Source of the DNA: Arabidopsis thaliana
Lineage: Eukaryota; Streptophyta; Magnoliopsida; Brassicales; Brassicaceae
DNA: 64,000 bases
Assembly (NCBI RefSeq): GCF_000001735.4
Contig: NC_003074.8
Location: 2,480,101 to 2,544,100 of the forward strand
Direction: 5' to 3'
This document shows, piece by piece, positions 23,459 to 34,074 of this stretch. Each line of letters begins with the position of its first letter. Within the stretch, counting starts at the first letter, position 1. The position numbers and the translations under genes are program-made. The notes beneath the pieces are model-generated. The model did not search any database, was not told the DNA's origin, and saw only the letters and a program-made list of their open reading frames with translations.

Positions 23459-23469
23459 TCTATATAGTA
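23459..23469 (-). promoter_or_regulatory. Probable TATA box of polygalacturonase copy 3
   Basis: ACTATATAGAG on the minus strand about 85 bases upstream of the start codon, one base different from the element before copies 1 and 2. Confidence 0.5.
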
Positions 23470-23647
23470 TCTTGAATAGAGATATTTTGAAGCACAATTT
23501 TCTCTCAACGTTTAAATTTTTGTTGATTGCCCCATTTTTAAGGAAGTAGGTCTATTTTTGATAAATTAGCGTTTCATTCTTAGAGAAAAGACTTGTTCCA
23601 CTCATGTTTATAACATTCGTATAATTTTTAGCCGTAATATGTTATCG

Positions 23648-23676
<29 letters not shown>
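23648..23676. repeat. TA dinucleotide microsatellite
   Basis: About 14 uninterrupted TA units. Likely length-polymorphic between accessions. Confidence 0.9.
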
Positions 23677-23680
<4 letters not shown>

Positions 23681-24540
23681 TTTTCCAAATGTATCATTTC
23701 ATTCCTTAAAAACTAATGTATTAAAGCTTCTGTATTGGTCTAATTCAACTTTCTATATTTTTAAGCTTTAAGATGCATACAGAAAGTTGAGTTTTTTTAT
23801 TTGAATAAACTGAGTTTTTTTCAACTCAGCTTCTGTAAACTGAGTTTTTTATTTGAAAAAATTTAACATTCATTCAAAAAAAAAAAACTAATGTTGATAA
23901 TGCATGATGTTGGGTATACATTATATCGATCAGGCTAAGATACACACATTTTTGGAAAGTGAACCTTACTTACGAACAAAATTAACCATGAGTTTGTTAG
24001 ATTGTATTTACATTGTGTTTACATGTAATTAGTGTGTATTTCTTATGAACACAGTCACACACAACGGATTTGTACTTTACCGCAAACTGTATATGCAGAT
24101 TCTAGATGCAAATAGAAAGTATATCTATTTTTGTGCGTATACTTTGTATGAAATGTGTAACTAGGAAAAGTTGAAAGGTTCATTATTTAAAAATGTAAAC
24201 TTCAGATAAATACGAATAATTATGTTTTCATAAATTAATATAAAAATTTATATATAGCATTTGGATATCATTAAAACTTAGAATAGTTTGGAACGCAATA
24301 TGTGATCGATCGCTGATAAAGGAATGTCCACCAATCAGCAAGAAGATGAAAAGAGCGTCATCAGTGTGACCCAAAGTTAAAAGTGTTTCAATTTTAAACA
24401 AATTCACAATAAATAGAGAGATTCATGTCGTTTTTATATCAGTGTTGGTTCTTTCATCATATTTTTTATGTTGGAACCTAACAAAGACAATGTCCTATAC
24501 AAGTATTATTCACCAAAACATTTAAAAATTCTTCTAACAT

Positions 24541-24596
24541 TTGCAAAACAAATTCTCCTATTTACAGGTGAATAATTGCAAAACAAATTCTCCTAT
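24541..24596. repeat. 21-base direct repeat
   Basis: TTGCAAAACAAATTCTCCTA plus one T occurs at 24541-24561 and again at 24576-24596, separated by 14 bases. A small local duplication. Confidence 0.85.
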
Positions 24597-25025
24597 ACAA
24601 GAGATGCCTAGTGACGCGGTGACACTGCTACCCTCGACGTGACACACAGATCTTTTAATTTATGATGACTCTTTCGCTGAATTAATCGTTACGAATATTT
24701 TTGGAGAGATTAACGTTTTTGTTAGGAACTTAGCACATTATGTATGTTTCGCTTATGTGTATATCTCTATGTTTCTGTGCATATCATTCATAAGTGTTTG
24801 GATTAGTTTGGTTAGCGATGGATCAATATGAATCATGTTAATTATTAGCGGTATGAATTTGGCTTTATTTCAAAACTTTAGCGAATACAATTAACTTCAT
24901 GTTTATTATTCCTAAACTGATAATAATTGTATAAATTATTATGGATTTGTATTTCATGAAAAACATATCCTTATTTATGAAATAAAACTGAATATAAAAT
25001 GGAATTGTATAAAAGCAAAAGATAG

Positions 25026-25399
25026 GAGCATCTTTTTGACCCTAGTGTATGACAATTGAGTTTTAGTGAGAAGTGTTTAAAACTTGTAACTAGCTTAAAT
25101 GGGTTTAGTGCATTTACTATTGTGGAGTTTCTACAAAAAGCTAACCAAAATGTGAAACGAAGAAATCAATAAACACGTTTCCATAAAGTAGTGTAACTTT
25201 TTAGGGTAACTAGTTGTAGGCAAGACCGTATGTAAGAACAAAACAGTAAGAACTTTGTAGCTTTCAAGAAACCATCAATCAATAAGATACCTGTATAATA
25301 AGAAACCTTGAGCATCTTTTTGACCCTAGTGTAAGACAATTGAGTTTTAGTGAGAAGTGTTTAAAACTTGTAACTAGCTTAAATGGGTTTAGTGCATTT
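25026..25399. repeat. 90-base direct repeat flanking 194 bases
   Basis: 25026-25115 and 25310-25399 are identical except for one base (GTGTAT against GTGTAA). Copies begin GAGCATCTTTTTGACCC and end TTTAGTGCATTT. The 194 bases between them are unique within the window. The arrangement could be a tandem duplication of 284 bases or the ends of a small element. No target-site duplication is evident to me. Confidence 0.9.
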
Positions 25400-25712
25400 G
25401 GGGACTAATTATTGACTAATTATTTCTAAATGGTGCAAAAAAAAATAAAACTTCAAAATTTCAATGATATTATTACTTTTCGAATAATTATTAAAACATT
25501 CTCGCATAAATGCGAATCCACACAACAATTACTACCCAATTCACGAGTCACTCTTCAGGTTATAAACTCCAATCCTGAATGGACTCCGTCTTATCTATAA
25601 AATATCCATATAATTTATATGTCAAAAAAATATTGCAAAATTTTTTCATCGCACCCTAATCAAAGCGTCTTCACCAGATTGGATGGATTTATGGTGGACA
25701 AGCGACTTTAAT

Positions 25713-27338
25713 TTATGGACCCGGTTTAGCAACTTCAGTGCAAGCCGCTGGAACCAACTTTCCGCTGAGAATAGGCTTGATGTTAGAACATGCCGAGACA
25801 GCTGGTCCCTCTTTGCCGTTGTGGACCAAGTTGATGTCAGAGAGAGCAATATTGGTGCAAGGCACTCCTTTGCTGCACATTAGCTTCACAGCCACCTTTG
25901 TTGCTGATGTACCCTTAATGCCCTTGATAGTCACGTCTGACAACTTCACTTGCGATGGTACCTTCATGTAAATTAATTGGAGTGAGATTTAACAACTTGA
26001 TTGATACATATACTATCAAACAAACCAAAATATGTATTTTATGTATTAGATTCGATTCGGTTACATACCCCAGCTTTGCAGTGGCCATAAGGACAGTACT
26101 CTTGGTCGATGAGAACGGGAAGGCTAACATTGTCCATTGTGATATCTTCGAAAAGAATGTTGGAGGCGATGCCGGGGGGAGATCCTGGCCATGTCTTGAT
26201 GCGAACACCATTGTCAGTGTTCTTGATGAGGCATTTCCTCACGGTGACTCCTTTTACTGGTTGCTCATTAGGGTATCTTCCAAGACTTCCAATGGAAATT
26301 CCGTGTCCTGGTCCACATTCTACGTTCTCAACAATGAGATTTTCGGTACCATCTCCAATGGAAACGCAGTCATCTCCGGTTTTGATCTTTGCCCCAATTA
26401 AGTTGACTCCATTGGACCTTCCGATGTGGATACCATCGGTGTTGAGACTCTCCGGAGGTGCATCAATACCAATATCCGAAAGAGTAATGTTCTTGCAGTT
26501 AAGGATGTTCATGTGGAAAAGTTTGCTGTTTGTTGATGTAATACTATTAATCTTTGAGTTTGTTAGACCAGTGAATCGGATGTTCTGTTACAAAAAAATC
26601 ATAATATTCATCAAGTCATTCCATGAAAATAATAACGTTTTTAGTGTAATTATGTAAAATTGAATGTGCTTACGATAGGGAGAGAGTTGCATTTGCCAGT
26701 TTTGGCACAATCATTGGCCTTCCAAGCGAGGGACCCTTGACCGTCAAAAATAGCTTTGTTTCCATTCAAAGTGAAATCAGCTATATTTTCGAAATCAATC
26801 CATCCGGCATGTGGCTTAGTGGTCTTGACCGTAGCCGGAGCCTTGAAATTGCCATTCAATTCCAAAGTGACTGGACCTTTGCATGGACCTTTGAACTCTA
26901 GGCTCTCTACCATATACTCACCTTTTGGCACTGTAATTGTGCTCCCTGCTGCACAAGCTTCTTTCCATGCAGCCGCAAATGCCTATATATACATGCATGA
27001 ATCAATGTGAAATTCTTTCTTAAACAATACAAAAACGAAGTATAATATAAAATATACAACAAACATTTGGTACGTACCGCACTATCATCAGTTTTGCTGT
27101 CTCCTTTGGCTCCTGATGCTTTAACATCAACTGCTGCGCCTGGTTTGGCACCTGATACTTTAGCACCAACTGATGCAGCTGCACCGCCAACTGCTGTAGC
27201 TGCATTTTTTGCTGTATCTTCAACTGCTGTAGCTGCATTTTTTGCTTTATCGACAACCGGTGTCCCGTTTGCTATTGTGGTGGCCATAACCACTAGTAGC
27301 ACAAGAAGCACTCCGCTTGCTTTGTGAGAACCCACCAT
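25713..27338 (-). CDS. Exo-polygalacturonase, GH28, with Ala/Lys-rich N-terminal region (tandem copy 4)
   Basis: Four exons on the minus strand (27078-27338, 26674-26982, 26069-26584, 25713-25961) give 444 residues (AT3G07850). Signal peptide about 1-24 (ending ANG). Signatures are intact: NTD 238-240, DD 261-262, GHG 283-285 and RIK 318-320. Exon 1 is much longer than in copies 1-3: residues 28-85 are an Ala, Lys, Val and Gly-rich repeat region ([22 protein letters not shown], then VSGAKPG and KASGAKGD). The catalytic part is diverged (for example [10 protein letters not shown] and [10 protein letters not shown]) from the closely alike copies 1-3. It resembles the pollen exo-polygalacturonases; the linker function is unknown. 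Confidence 0.93.
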
Positions 27339-27794
27339 TTTTTATTCTCTTTTTATTGATTTTGTTTTATTAGTTTTTTTTCTTCTTTTGTTTATTCTCT
27401 TCTTCTTTTGTTTTTGTGTTTATTGATGTTTTGTTCTGATGATTCGAGACTCCGTTTTATAGAGGAGCAAAGGGAGATCGAAAACCACAAACTCATGCCT
27501 TGCTAAAAATAATTCCGAGGATTGTGCTTCAGGTAGAAGAATGACCAAATCATGGAGGCCGATACCTTTTGACTTGGTATGTTTTCTATTTATGGACTTG
27601 ATAATGTAAACATCTCACACAATTTGGTAATTTAAAATAAATCAGAGTTTGTTGCAAAAGAGAGAGTACATATTACATAATCATTTATCTAATTGGGCCT
27701 ATACGTGAAGAATGGTTAATGGGCTTGGGTGTGAGATGGAACAAATGAATAAAAACGTAACCCATTAGACGAGACAAACCCTAAACCCTACGGA
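27339..27794. other. Divergent promoter region between polygalacturonase copy 4 and the U11/U12-25K gene
   Basis: A TTTATAGAGG stretch near 27454-27463 lies about 115 bases upstream of copy 4 and may include its TATA region. The right part holds the telo-box and site II elements listed separately. Confidence 0.5.
27694..27789 (+). promoter_or_regulatory. Site II and telo-box elements before the U11/U12-25K gene
   Basis: TGGGCC at 27694-27699 and TGGGCT at 27720-27725 match plant site II elements; AAACCCTAAACCCT at about 27776-27789 is a double telo-box immediately before the start codon. This pairing is known from Arabidopsis genes for ribosome and RNA-processing proteins expressed in dividing cells. 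Confidence 0.65.
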
Positions 27795-28556
27795 ATGGAG
27801 AGCGGCGATTACGATGTTGAGACGAAAAGAGAGAAGCTTAAATCGGTTCTCTCTCAGCTCCTTGCTGATCCGATTCTCGCCGACGTTCCGAGGAATCCAA
27901 CACTTTCTGATGTCGTCACTCTTGTCAGCCTTGAGAAGGGAAGCGCTATGCGTCTCTCCGTCGTCAAGCTCGACGGCTCCTCCCTTGGTACATATATACT
28001 TCGTTTGGGCATTATGTCGAACAAGTGGTGTGCAGCATTGTAAAATTACATGGGTTTCTTACTTGTTTGCTTCCTCATTGCAGATGTGGCGGTCATGAAT
28101 TCAGCTACTTTGAAAGATCTGAAGCTTTTGATCAAGAAGAAAGTTAACGAAATGGAGCAAGCAAACATGGGTCATCGCCATATTTCTTGGTAAATAGCTT
28201 CTCTCAAGTAACATTTATGAATACAGTAAAATTGTTTAATAGAGGAGTTTTTGGGAATATGCAGGAAGCATGTATGGTCAAACTTCTGTCTTTCGTGTAA
28301 TAATGAGAAGTTGCTTGACGATAATGCTGTTCTTCAGGATGTTGGAATCCGGAACAATTCTCAGGTTAAACACCTCTGTATAATCCAATCTCAATTAAGA
28401 GTTAATTGGGTTATGATTCAACTCTTTTGACATGTATGTTGTGTGTCATGAATACAGGTGACTTTCATGCCATATGTGATGAAGAAGGGTCGAGGAAGAC
28501 ACTCCAAGAGGAAGAAGCATCGTCTCTTTCGTTCTCTCCACAAGACTTCTTCTTGA
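27795..28556 (+). CDS. U11/U12 snRNP 25 kDa-like protein (minor spliceosome), ubiquitin-like fold
   Basis: Four exons (27795-27987, 28084-28189, 28265-28364, 28458-28556) give 165 residues (AT3G07860). It resembles human SNRNP25 of the U11/U12 di-snRNP, which helps recognise U12-type introns. Matches are the N-terminal LADPILADVP, the ubiquitin-like core VVTLVSLEKGSAMRLSVVKL, the HISWKHVWSNFCL block, NEKLLDDNAVLQDVGIRNNS, and the closing VTFMPYV. The tail is strongly basic (KKGRGRHSKRKKHRLFR), as in RNA-associated proteins. Introns are phases 1, 2 and 0. Its own introns look U2-type. The promoter carries telo-box and site II elements. Confidence 0.9.
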
Positions 28557-29055
28557 AGCCTTTTTATAATTTGGTAACCAAAACCAGTCTCTCAGCTTTA
28601 TTCACATGTTAGATAGCATTGGTAGGTTTGATTCGACTAAACTTAGGTATATCACTCAACACTTGAGCTAAGAACCCTGAGACATGGCAGGATATCAAAT
28701 CATTATATACTTGTCAAGAATGACTTGGGGTTTTACTTAAGTATTGATCAAATGATTTGAGACATTAGGTCTGATATGTTTTCGAAACTAAGTTAAGATT
28801 CCCAGTGATGAACATTTTAGTAATCTGGAACGGTGATAAAATGGGGCTCCCTCTTGGATTATTTCCGTGGAGGTTTTAGAGGAACCATTGTTGAAGATAC
28901 TTGGCAACTTCTGAGGGTCTCTTCGCAAAATGAAATCTGTTATTTTTCTTACTGTTTTGTTGGGATTCTGAAACATTGCACTACACGCTGATTTCACTTT
29001 TTTCCATTCATCATTGCTACTTTTGTTACTATCACAAGTGGTGAATTTTGATCAG

Positions 29056-29291
29056 GTTGGAGTGGACAAAGTCGTCTCAGCACGGATGAAATCAAAACTA
29101 ACAGATTCCGTCTGTGGTTTATCCCACCTTGGAATACACCAGCAGCACAACACGCAGCAGCAACTACTTGTGAATTCTGTGATAGACTTGTGGGAGTTGG
29201 TTTATCACAAGTAGTCAGCTTAGGATTGATCTTTAATAGACTTGTGGGAGTTGGTTTAGCTATATTTGTATTCATCCGGTTCAGTGTATAA
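29056..29291 (+). pseudogene. Exon-like orphan coding fragment
   Basis: Following TTTTGATCAG (acceptor-like), a frame from 29058 runs 77 codons to TAA at 29289-29291. It reads WSGQSRLSTDEIK, then FRLWFIPPWNTPAAQHAAATT, CEFCDRLVGVGLSQVV and NRLVGVGLAIFVF. The composition is protein-like: a basic start, a Trp/Pro patch, a CxxC, and a hydrophobic end with a repeated RLVGVGL. No ATG-led frame or upstream exon could be joined to it, and I do not recognise a family. It may be a gene remnant or a terminal exon of an unannotated transcript, or chance. Confidence 0.3.
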
Positions 29292-30681
29292 GCAGTAAAA
29301 TTATTGGTGGCAATGTGAATAACAGAGCAGAAAACTGCTAATATTTTCATTATTAAATAAAACAGGAAACCGAAAGGAATTTGAGCTTCAATACATTTTT
29401 TTACTTTAGAAAATGTCTTGCAGCTGAAGAAGGTTTTGTAGCTGAGTCCCAACTATTCTTGTCCAGAGCGCAATGCCGACGTATGCGTGTTCTCAGCTAT
29501 TGGTAATACAAAGGTTATTACTTTAACAAGTTTTAAATTTTGCAAGGGGCACGGTAATATCTCAAAGTCAACACATAAACAATAGACATCTCTTCTTAAA
29601 TTGCTAACATAACATATATGATTTGAACATAGATGGGCCTACGAAAATGTCTTTGCTCCGATGCTAAATCATATAATTTACAGCCTAAAGTATTGGTATC
29701 TAGTGTTTGGAAAAACCAAAGTGGTGGGAAACTTGTGCACCTCTTACTAAAATGTTATTACTTTTTAGCTTTTGAAAGAACACACACGGCACAACTGCCC
29801 CCACCCACCATTTCTTTTAGTTTTTACATACTTAGATCTATTATCTATTGATTAAAAAGTCACTTGGCATCGATTTGATACATTAAAGTCTTGGAAATTT
29901 TCGATTCAAATCTATATGTTTGCGGTGTGCCATCATATCGTTAAAATGTAGACAAATAAATTTACTGTAATAAATGATCAAAGTATTTAGATTTTTTAAT
30001 GATTGACAAAAAAAAAATTAGAATTTTTACTTATAAATCTCTTGATCCAAACTCTTCATCTAACTGATGTTTACACACTAATTATGACTGAAACCCATCA
30101 ACACAAATAGAGACATATAGAGAAAAGTCTAATATGATCTACATTACAAACAAACAATGCAACTCTAATTAAGAAAAAGGCCTTTTGTTTTTCGAAAATA
30201 AAAAAAAGAACTGAACTAAAAATAAATTTGAAAGTGTACAAATTTATAAAACAGAAGGTAAAGAACTAAATATAGTTGTATACTATTAACGACCAAAAGT
30301 AATAATTAGATTTTAAACAACTTAGATTAAAAAAAAAAAAAAAAAAGTAAAAGGAAAGAGAGGACTTTTGCATGAGTTGGCAACTTCTTTTTTTTGTTTT
30401 TATTATTAAAGTCTTAAGAAAACTAATTATTTAATTAAATGTTGCTCTGTCATCATCACACTTTTTATTGTTTGGTTTTGTATTCTTCCCCCATTTTCTT
30501 TATTCTCTTTTGACAAATATGCAATTTCCAATCTCATCCTACGGTCTAGATCTCTCCAATCATCATCCTTCTTCTTCCAATATTCACTTTAAAATAAAAA
30601 TAAAATTTAGAGATAATAATTTCCACGAAAGAATTATTATTATTATGTGATGCCTATTCAACGTACCCTCCCTTTTTTCCT

Positions 30682-30728
30682 CCATCATCTTCTTCTTCTT
30701 CTTCTTCTTCTTCTCCTCTCTCTCTCTC
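30682..30728. repeat. CTT and CT simple repeats in the F-box gene leader
   Basis: About eight TTC units followed by CT units just before the start codon. Common in Arabidopsis 5' leaders. Confidence 0.8.
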
Positions 30729-30770
30729 CATCTCGATATCAAAAACTCTTGCTTCTGATTCTCTTCATTC

Positions 30771-32024
30771 ATGGCTTCAGAGAAGAGTTTCAAGAAGAGA
30801 AAGATCACCGATGATGTAGACGGAGTAGGAGTAGGAGGAGGACTAGAATCCCTTCCCGAAGATATCATCGCCGACATATTCTCTCGCCTACCAATCTCCT
30901 CCATAGCTCGGCTTATGTTCGTTTGCAGATCTTGGAGATCTGTTTTGACTCAACACGGTCGTCTCTCTTCTTCTTCTTCTTCCCCGACAAAGCCATGTCT
31001 TCTCCTTCACTGCGATTCGCCAATACGCAACGGTCTTCACTTCCTCGACCTATCAGAAGAAGAGAAACGCATCAAGACCAAGAAATTCACATTAAGATTC
31101 GCATCTTCCATGCCGGAGTTTGACGTGGTAGGCTCTTGTAACGGTTTGCTCTGTTTGTCTGATTCTCTCTACAACGATTCACTCTACCTTTACAATCCTT
31201 TTACTACAAACTCCTTAGAGCTTCCCGAATGTTCCAACAAGTACCACGACCAAGAACTTGTCTTCGGTTTTGGATTCCATGAGATGACAAAGGAATACAA
31301 AGTTTTGAAGATAGTTTACTTCAGAGGTAGTAGTAGTAACAATAACGGTATTTACAGAGGTCGTGGTAGAATCCAGTACAAGCAATCAGAGGTTCAGATC
31401 TTAACCTTGTCATCAAAAACAACAGATCAATCTTTGTCCTGGAGAAGCTTAGGCAAAGCTCCTTATAAGTTTGTGAAACGTTCATCGGAGGCTTTGGTCA
31501 ACGGGAGGTTACATTTTGTGACAAGGCCTCGTAGGCACGTGCCGGATCGTAAGTTTGTATCATTTGATCTTGAAGATGAAGAGTTTAAAGAGATTCCTAA
31601 ACCAGACTGTGGTGGTCTAAACCGGACCAACCATAGACTAGTGAACCTTAAAGGGTGTCTTTGCGCGGTCGTTTATGGTAACTATGGAAAATTAGACATA
31701 TGGGTTATGAAGACTTATGGAGTCAAAGAATCATGGGGAAAAGAGTATAGCATTGGGACTTACTTGCCAAAGGGGCTAAAGCAAAATCTGGACCGACCAA
31801 TGTGGATTTGGAAGAACGCTGAGAATGGTAAAGTGGTTCGGGTTTTATGTTTGTTGGAGAATGGAGAGATCTTGTTGGAGTATAAGAGTAGGGTTCTTGT
31901 GGCATATGATCCAAAATTGGGTAAATTTAAAGATCTTCTTTTCCATGGGTTGCCTAATTGGTTTCACACTGTTGTTCATGCTGGAACATTGTCTTGGTTT
32001 GATACACCCCTTGATTTATGGTAA
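30771..32024 (+). CDS. F-box protein with F-box-associated (FBA/kelch-like) domain
   Basis: A single exon of 417 residues (AT3G07870). After a basic N-terminus and a Gly-rich linker, the F-box runs from about residue 25 to 62 (LESLPEDIIADIFSRLPIS then RLMFVCRSWRSVL). The F-box binds SKP1/ASK proteins in SCF ubiquitin ligases. The rest carries the F-box-associated interaction pattern: VVGSCNGLLCL, LYNPFTTNSLELP, FGFGFHEMTKEYKVLKIVYF, then EVQILTLSS, SWRSLG and the late LLENGEILLEY and VAYDP elements. The target substrate is not known to me. There is no sign of truncation, and the lack of introns is usual for this family. Confidence 0.92.
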   Translation: MASEKSFKKRKITDDVDGVGVGGGLESLPEDIIADIFSRLPISSIARLMFVCRSWRSVLTQHGRLSSSSSSPTKPCLLLHCDSPIRNGLHFLDLSEEEKRIKTKKFTLRFASSMPEFDVVGSCNGLLCLSDSLYNDSLYLYNPFTTNSLELPECSNKYHDQELVFGFGFHEMTKEYKVLKIVYFRGSSSNNNGIYRGRGRIQYKQSEVQILTLSSKTTDQSLSWRSLGKAPYKFVKRSSEALVNGRLHFVTRPRRHVPDRKFVSFDLEDEEFKEIPKPDCGGLNRTNHRLVNLKGCLCAVVYGNYGKLDIWVMKTYGVKESWGKEYSIGTYLPKGLKQNLDRPMWIWKNAENGKVVRVLCLLENGEILLEYKSRVLVAYDPKLGKFKDLLFHGLPNWFHTVVHAGTLSWFDTPLDLW

Positions 32025-34074
32025 AATAATTAAAGTTTTGAATTTTTATTACATTTAGAGTTTTGAGATTTGGGTACATCTTCTTGCCCCCTTTACATAC
32101 CAACTAAGTACATTCTTTTGTACGTAATGGGTAGATTAAGGTGTATTTCTTTTCAAGTTCTTGTTTCGTTTCTGTTGAATTTATAGGTTCCTTTTCATGT
32201 CTTCGGTAAATGTAAATATAATTTCTAAGTGTTAGCGGTAAATGTTTCCGGTAATTTGGTTCTACACTATAAACTATTACTTATTGTTTGGGACTAACCC
32301 ACGATCGTGCCATTTGATTTTATTGCTTTATTATTGTATGTTATTATGTTTTGACATGCTCGATCACCAAGCAATGCAGAAAAAAAAATAAAAAAATCTT
32401 GTAGAATATTCTTTAGATCTATAGAATTCATATAACAAGATATTAGATGACGACGATAAAGCAAACTTTAAAGATATATCATAAAAAAAAAAGAGGCTTT
32501 CGCAAATCACGCAAATCATATAGTTTTCACTAAAAAGAAAAATTTGTGTATTAATAACTAAACGATCTTCGATCTAAATATTAAACCCATGTGGAAAGAT
32601 TCCCTATCGCCTGAAAATAAAATGAAAACTCTATTCATCGGAAGATCTAATCATAATAATATCTTACTAAATATATAAACATCTATATAAAACTTGAAGT
32701 ATATGCATTTTTCGTGGTCTCGGAATTATAACATTTTTGTACATGATCATGATGGCGAACGTAATTGGGTCTATAAAGTTACAATGTGAACGACCAGAAA
32801 TAATATCGACTGACTCGACAACTGCAAGGCCAAATGGCCGTTTATTCTAGGTTACCGCGATACCTCTGGAGTATACTGTATACGTTCTCTCTAAATTCTG
32901 GCTTTTTTTTGGGTGAATTTAAAATGGAATCACTTCACCAATATGTACATGGGTCAACTCCAAAACTGAAGACGACGAAGAGAAGCGGAAGACCGCAAGA
33001 ATGCCAATCAACATCACAAATTGTTTATCGTCTTCTCTCTTCTCTTCCATTCCACTTATTTTCAGAATTTATCTTCAATATTTTCAAATTACATCAATAG
33101 AGTCATGTAGTGAAATAGATATGCCGTCCGGCACTATAATGCTAATTAGCAACAACTGTTTTATTTATTTTTCATGTCATGAGTTTGACTATCTTATTTC
33201 ATGAATCTATAAAACGAATTAGGTTTTGGTACGGTGTCGTGTGGACAGTAACCTAATGCATGTTGACTAATATGGGATTAATTAATACATGTGTAACGTA
33301 GAAAATGCTTTCCCAAAAAAACTAGCATATGACTTTGGAAAGGCATTGTCAATACTTCTATAGCGTACATGACTTCGGAGTTTCGAGTCTATATAGGAAA
33401 TAACACTAGTGAGAGAATTTGTTATGGAAAAAATCAGTGTGTGATGTTGAGATAGGAGTTAAAACAATCAAAAGTGACATAATCTATATAGACATAATCA
33501 CGTGATTATAACTTTATAAGCAAAACGGGATAGGTTTTGCATGTCTAGGTAGCACCTATTGTTTGATTGGTGGCAATAAATTCCATATGTTTTAAAATTG
33601 AAACACAAAAAAAGGGGCAGAAGCATATGCCCTTGTTTGTCTCATGTTAGGTTGGATCCCAAAATCAGACCGGATAAAACCGGGATATATCATTAATGCA
33701 AGTAATAATGATTGAAGACGAGATTAGAGGACTAATTCCGTAATTACAAACAAATGATTTTATTGACAATTCAGTGATTATTAAAAATAAAAAACATAAC
33801 AACATTAGTGGTCATTGTCGTTGTCGTGGCTCGAGGCTATCGTCTCTCCTATGCGCGTGGAAGAAATAGCAATTATGCTTTCTTTTGTATTTGATTATTA
33901 TCCGTTAGTGACCCTCACGATCTCTTTCTCTCTCATATAACTCGGATCACCACATGACTTGATCTTCTTGCCGTTACCAAAACCAAAATCCCTAAATTTG
34001 CCCTCATTTCCCTCTGATTAGATCCCTTACCCCGACAAAGACACCAAAATTCTTGAGGGCGAGAGAGCTGATTG
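32025..34074. other. Intergenic, no supported gene
   Basis: Two kilobases of AT-rich sequence. Open frames at 32834-33100 and 33001-33204 show no family I recognise and no splice context. The end from about 33900 is the leader of the Rho-GDI gene. Confidence 0.45.

Larger units (their letters stand above)
23376..25712. other. Repeat-containing spacer between polygalacturonase copies 3 and 4
   Basis: About 2.3 kb with no gene. It holds the copy 3 promoter, a TA microsatellite (23648-23676), a hairpin-like repeat cluster (23742-23870), a 21-base direct repeat (24541-24561 and 24576-24596), and a 90-base direct repeat (25026-25115 and 25310-25399). This is the most repeat-rich spacer in the window. 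Confidence 0.55.
28557..30770. other. Long spacer with one exon-like orphan segment
   Basis: 2.2 kb, mostly AT-rich. It holds an orphan 77-codon open segment at 29056-29291 with a 23-base internal duplication (29182-29204 and 29236-29258), listed separately. From about 30660 there is a pyrimidine-rich leader with (CTT)n and (CT)n tracts up to the F-box gene start. Confidence 0.45.

Noticed and set aside
23648-23676. TA repeat as a possible promoter element
   Set aside because: It is about 270 bases upstream of copy 3 and is a plain microsatellite; a better TATA candidate is nearer the gene.
28994-29452. A 152-codon minus-strand frame with a repeated KPTPTSL
   Set aside because: The repeat is explained by the 23-base DNA duplication, and the content is low-complexity; the plus-strand frame at 29056-29291 looks more protein-like.
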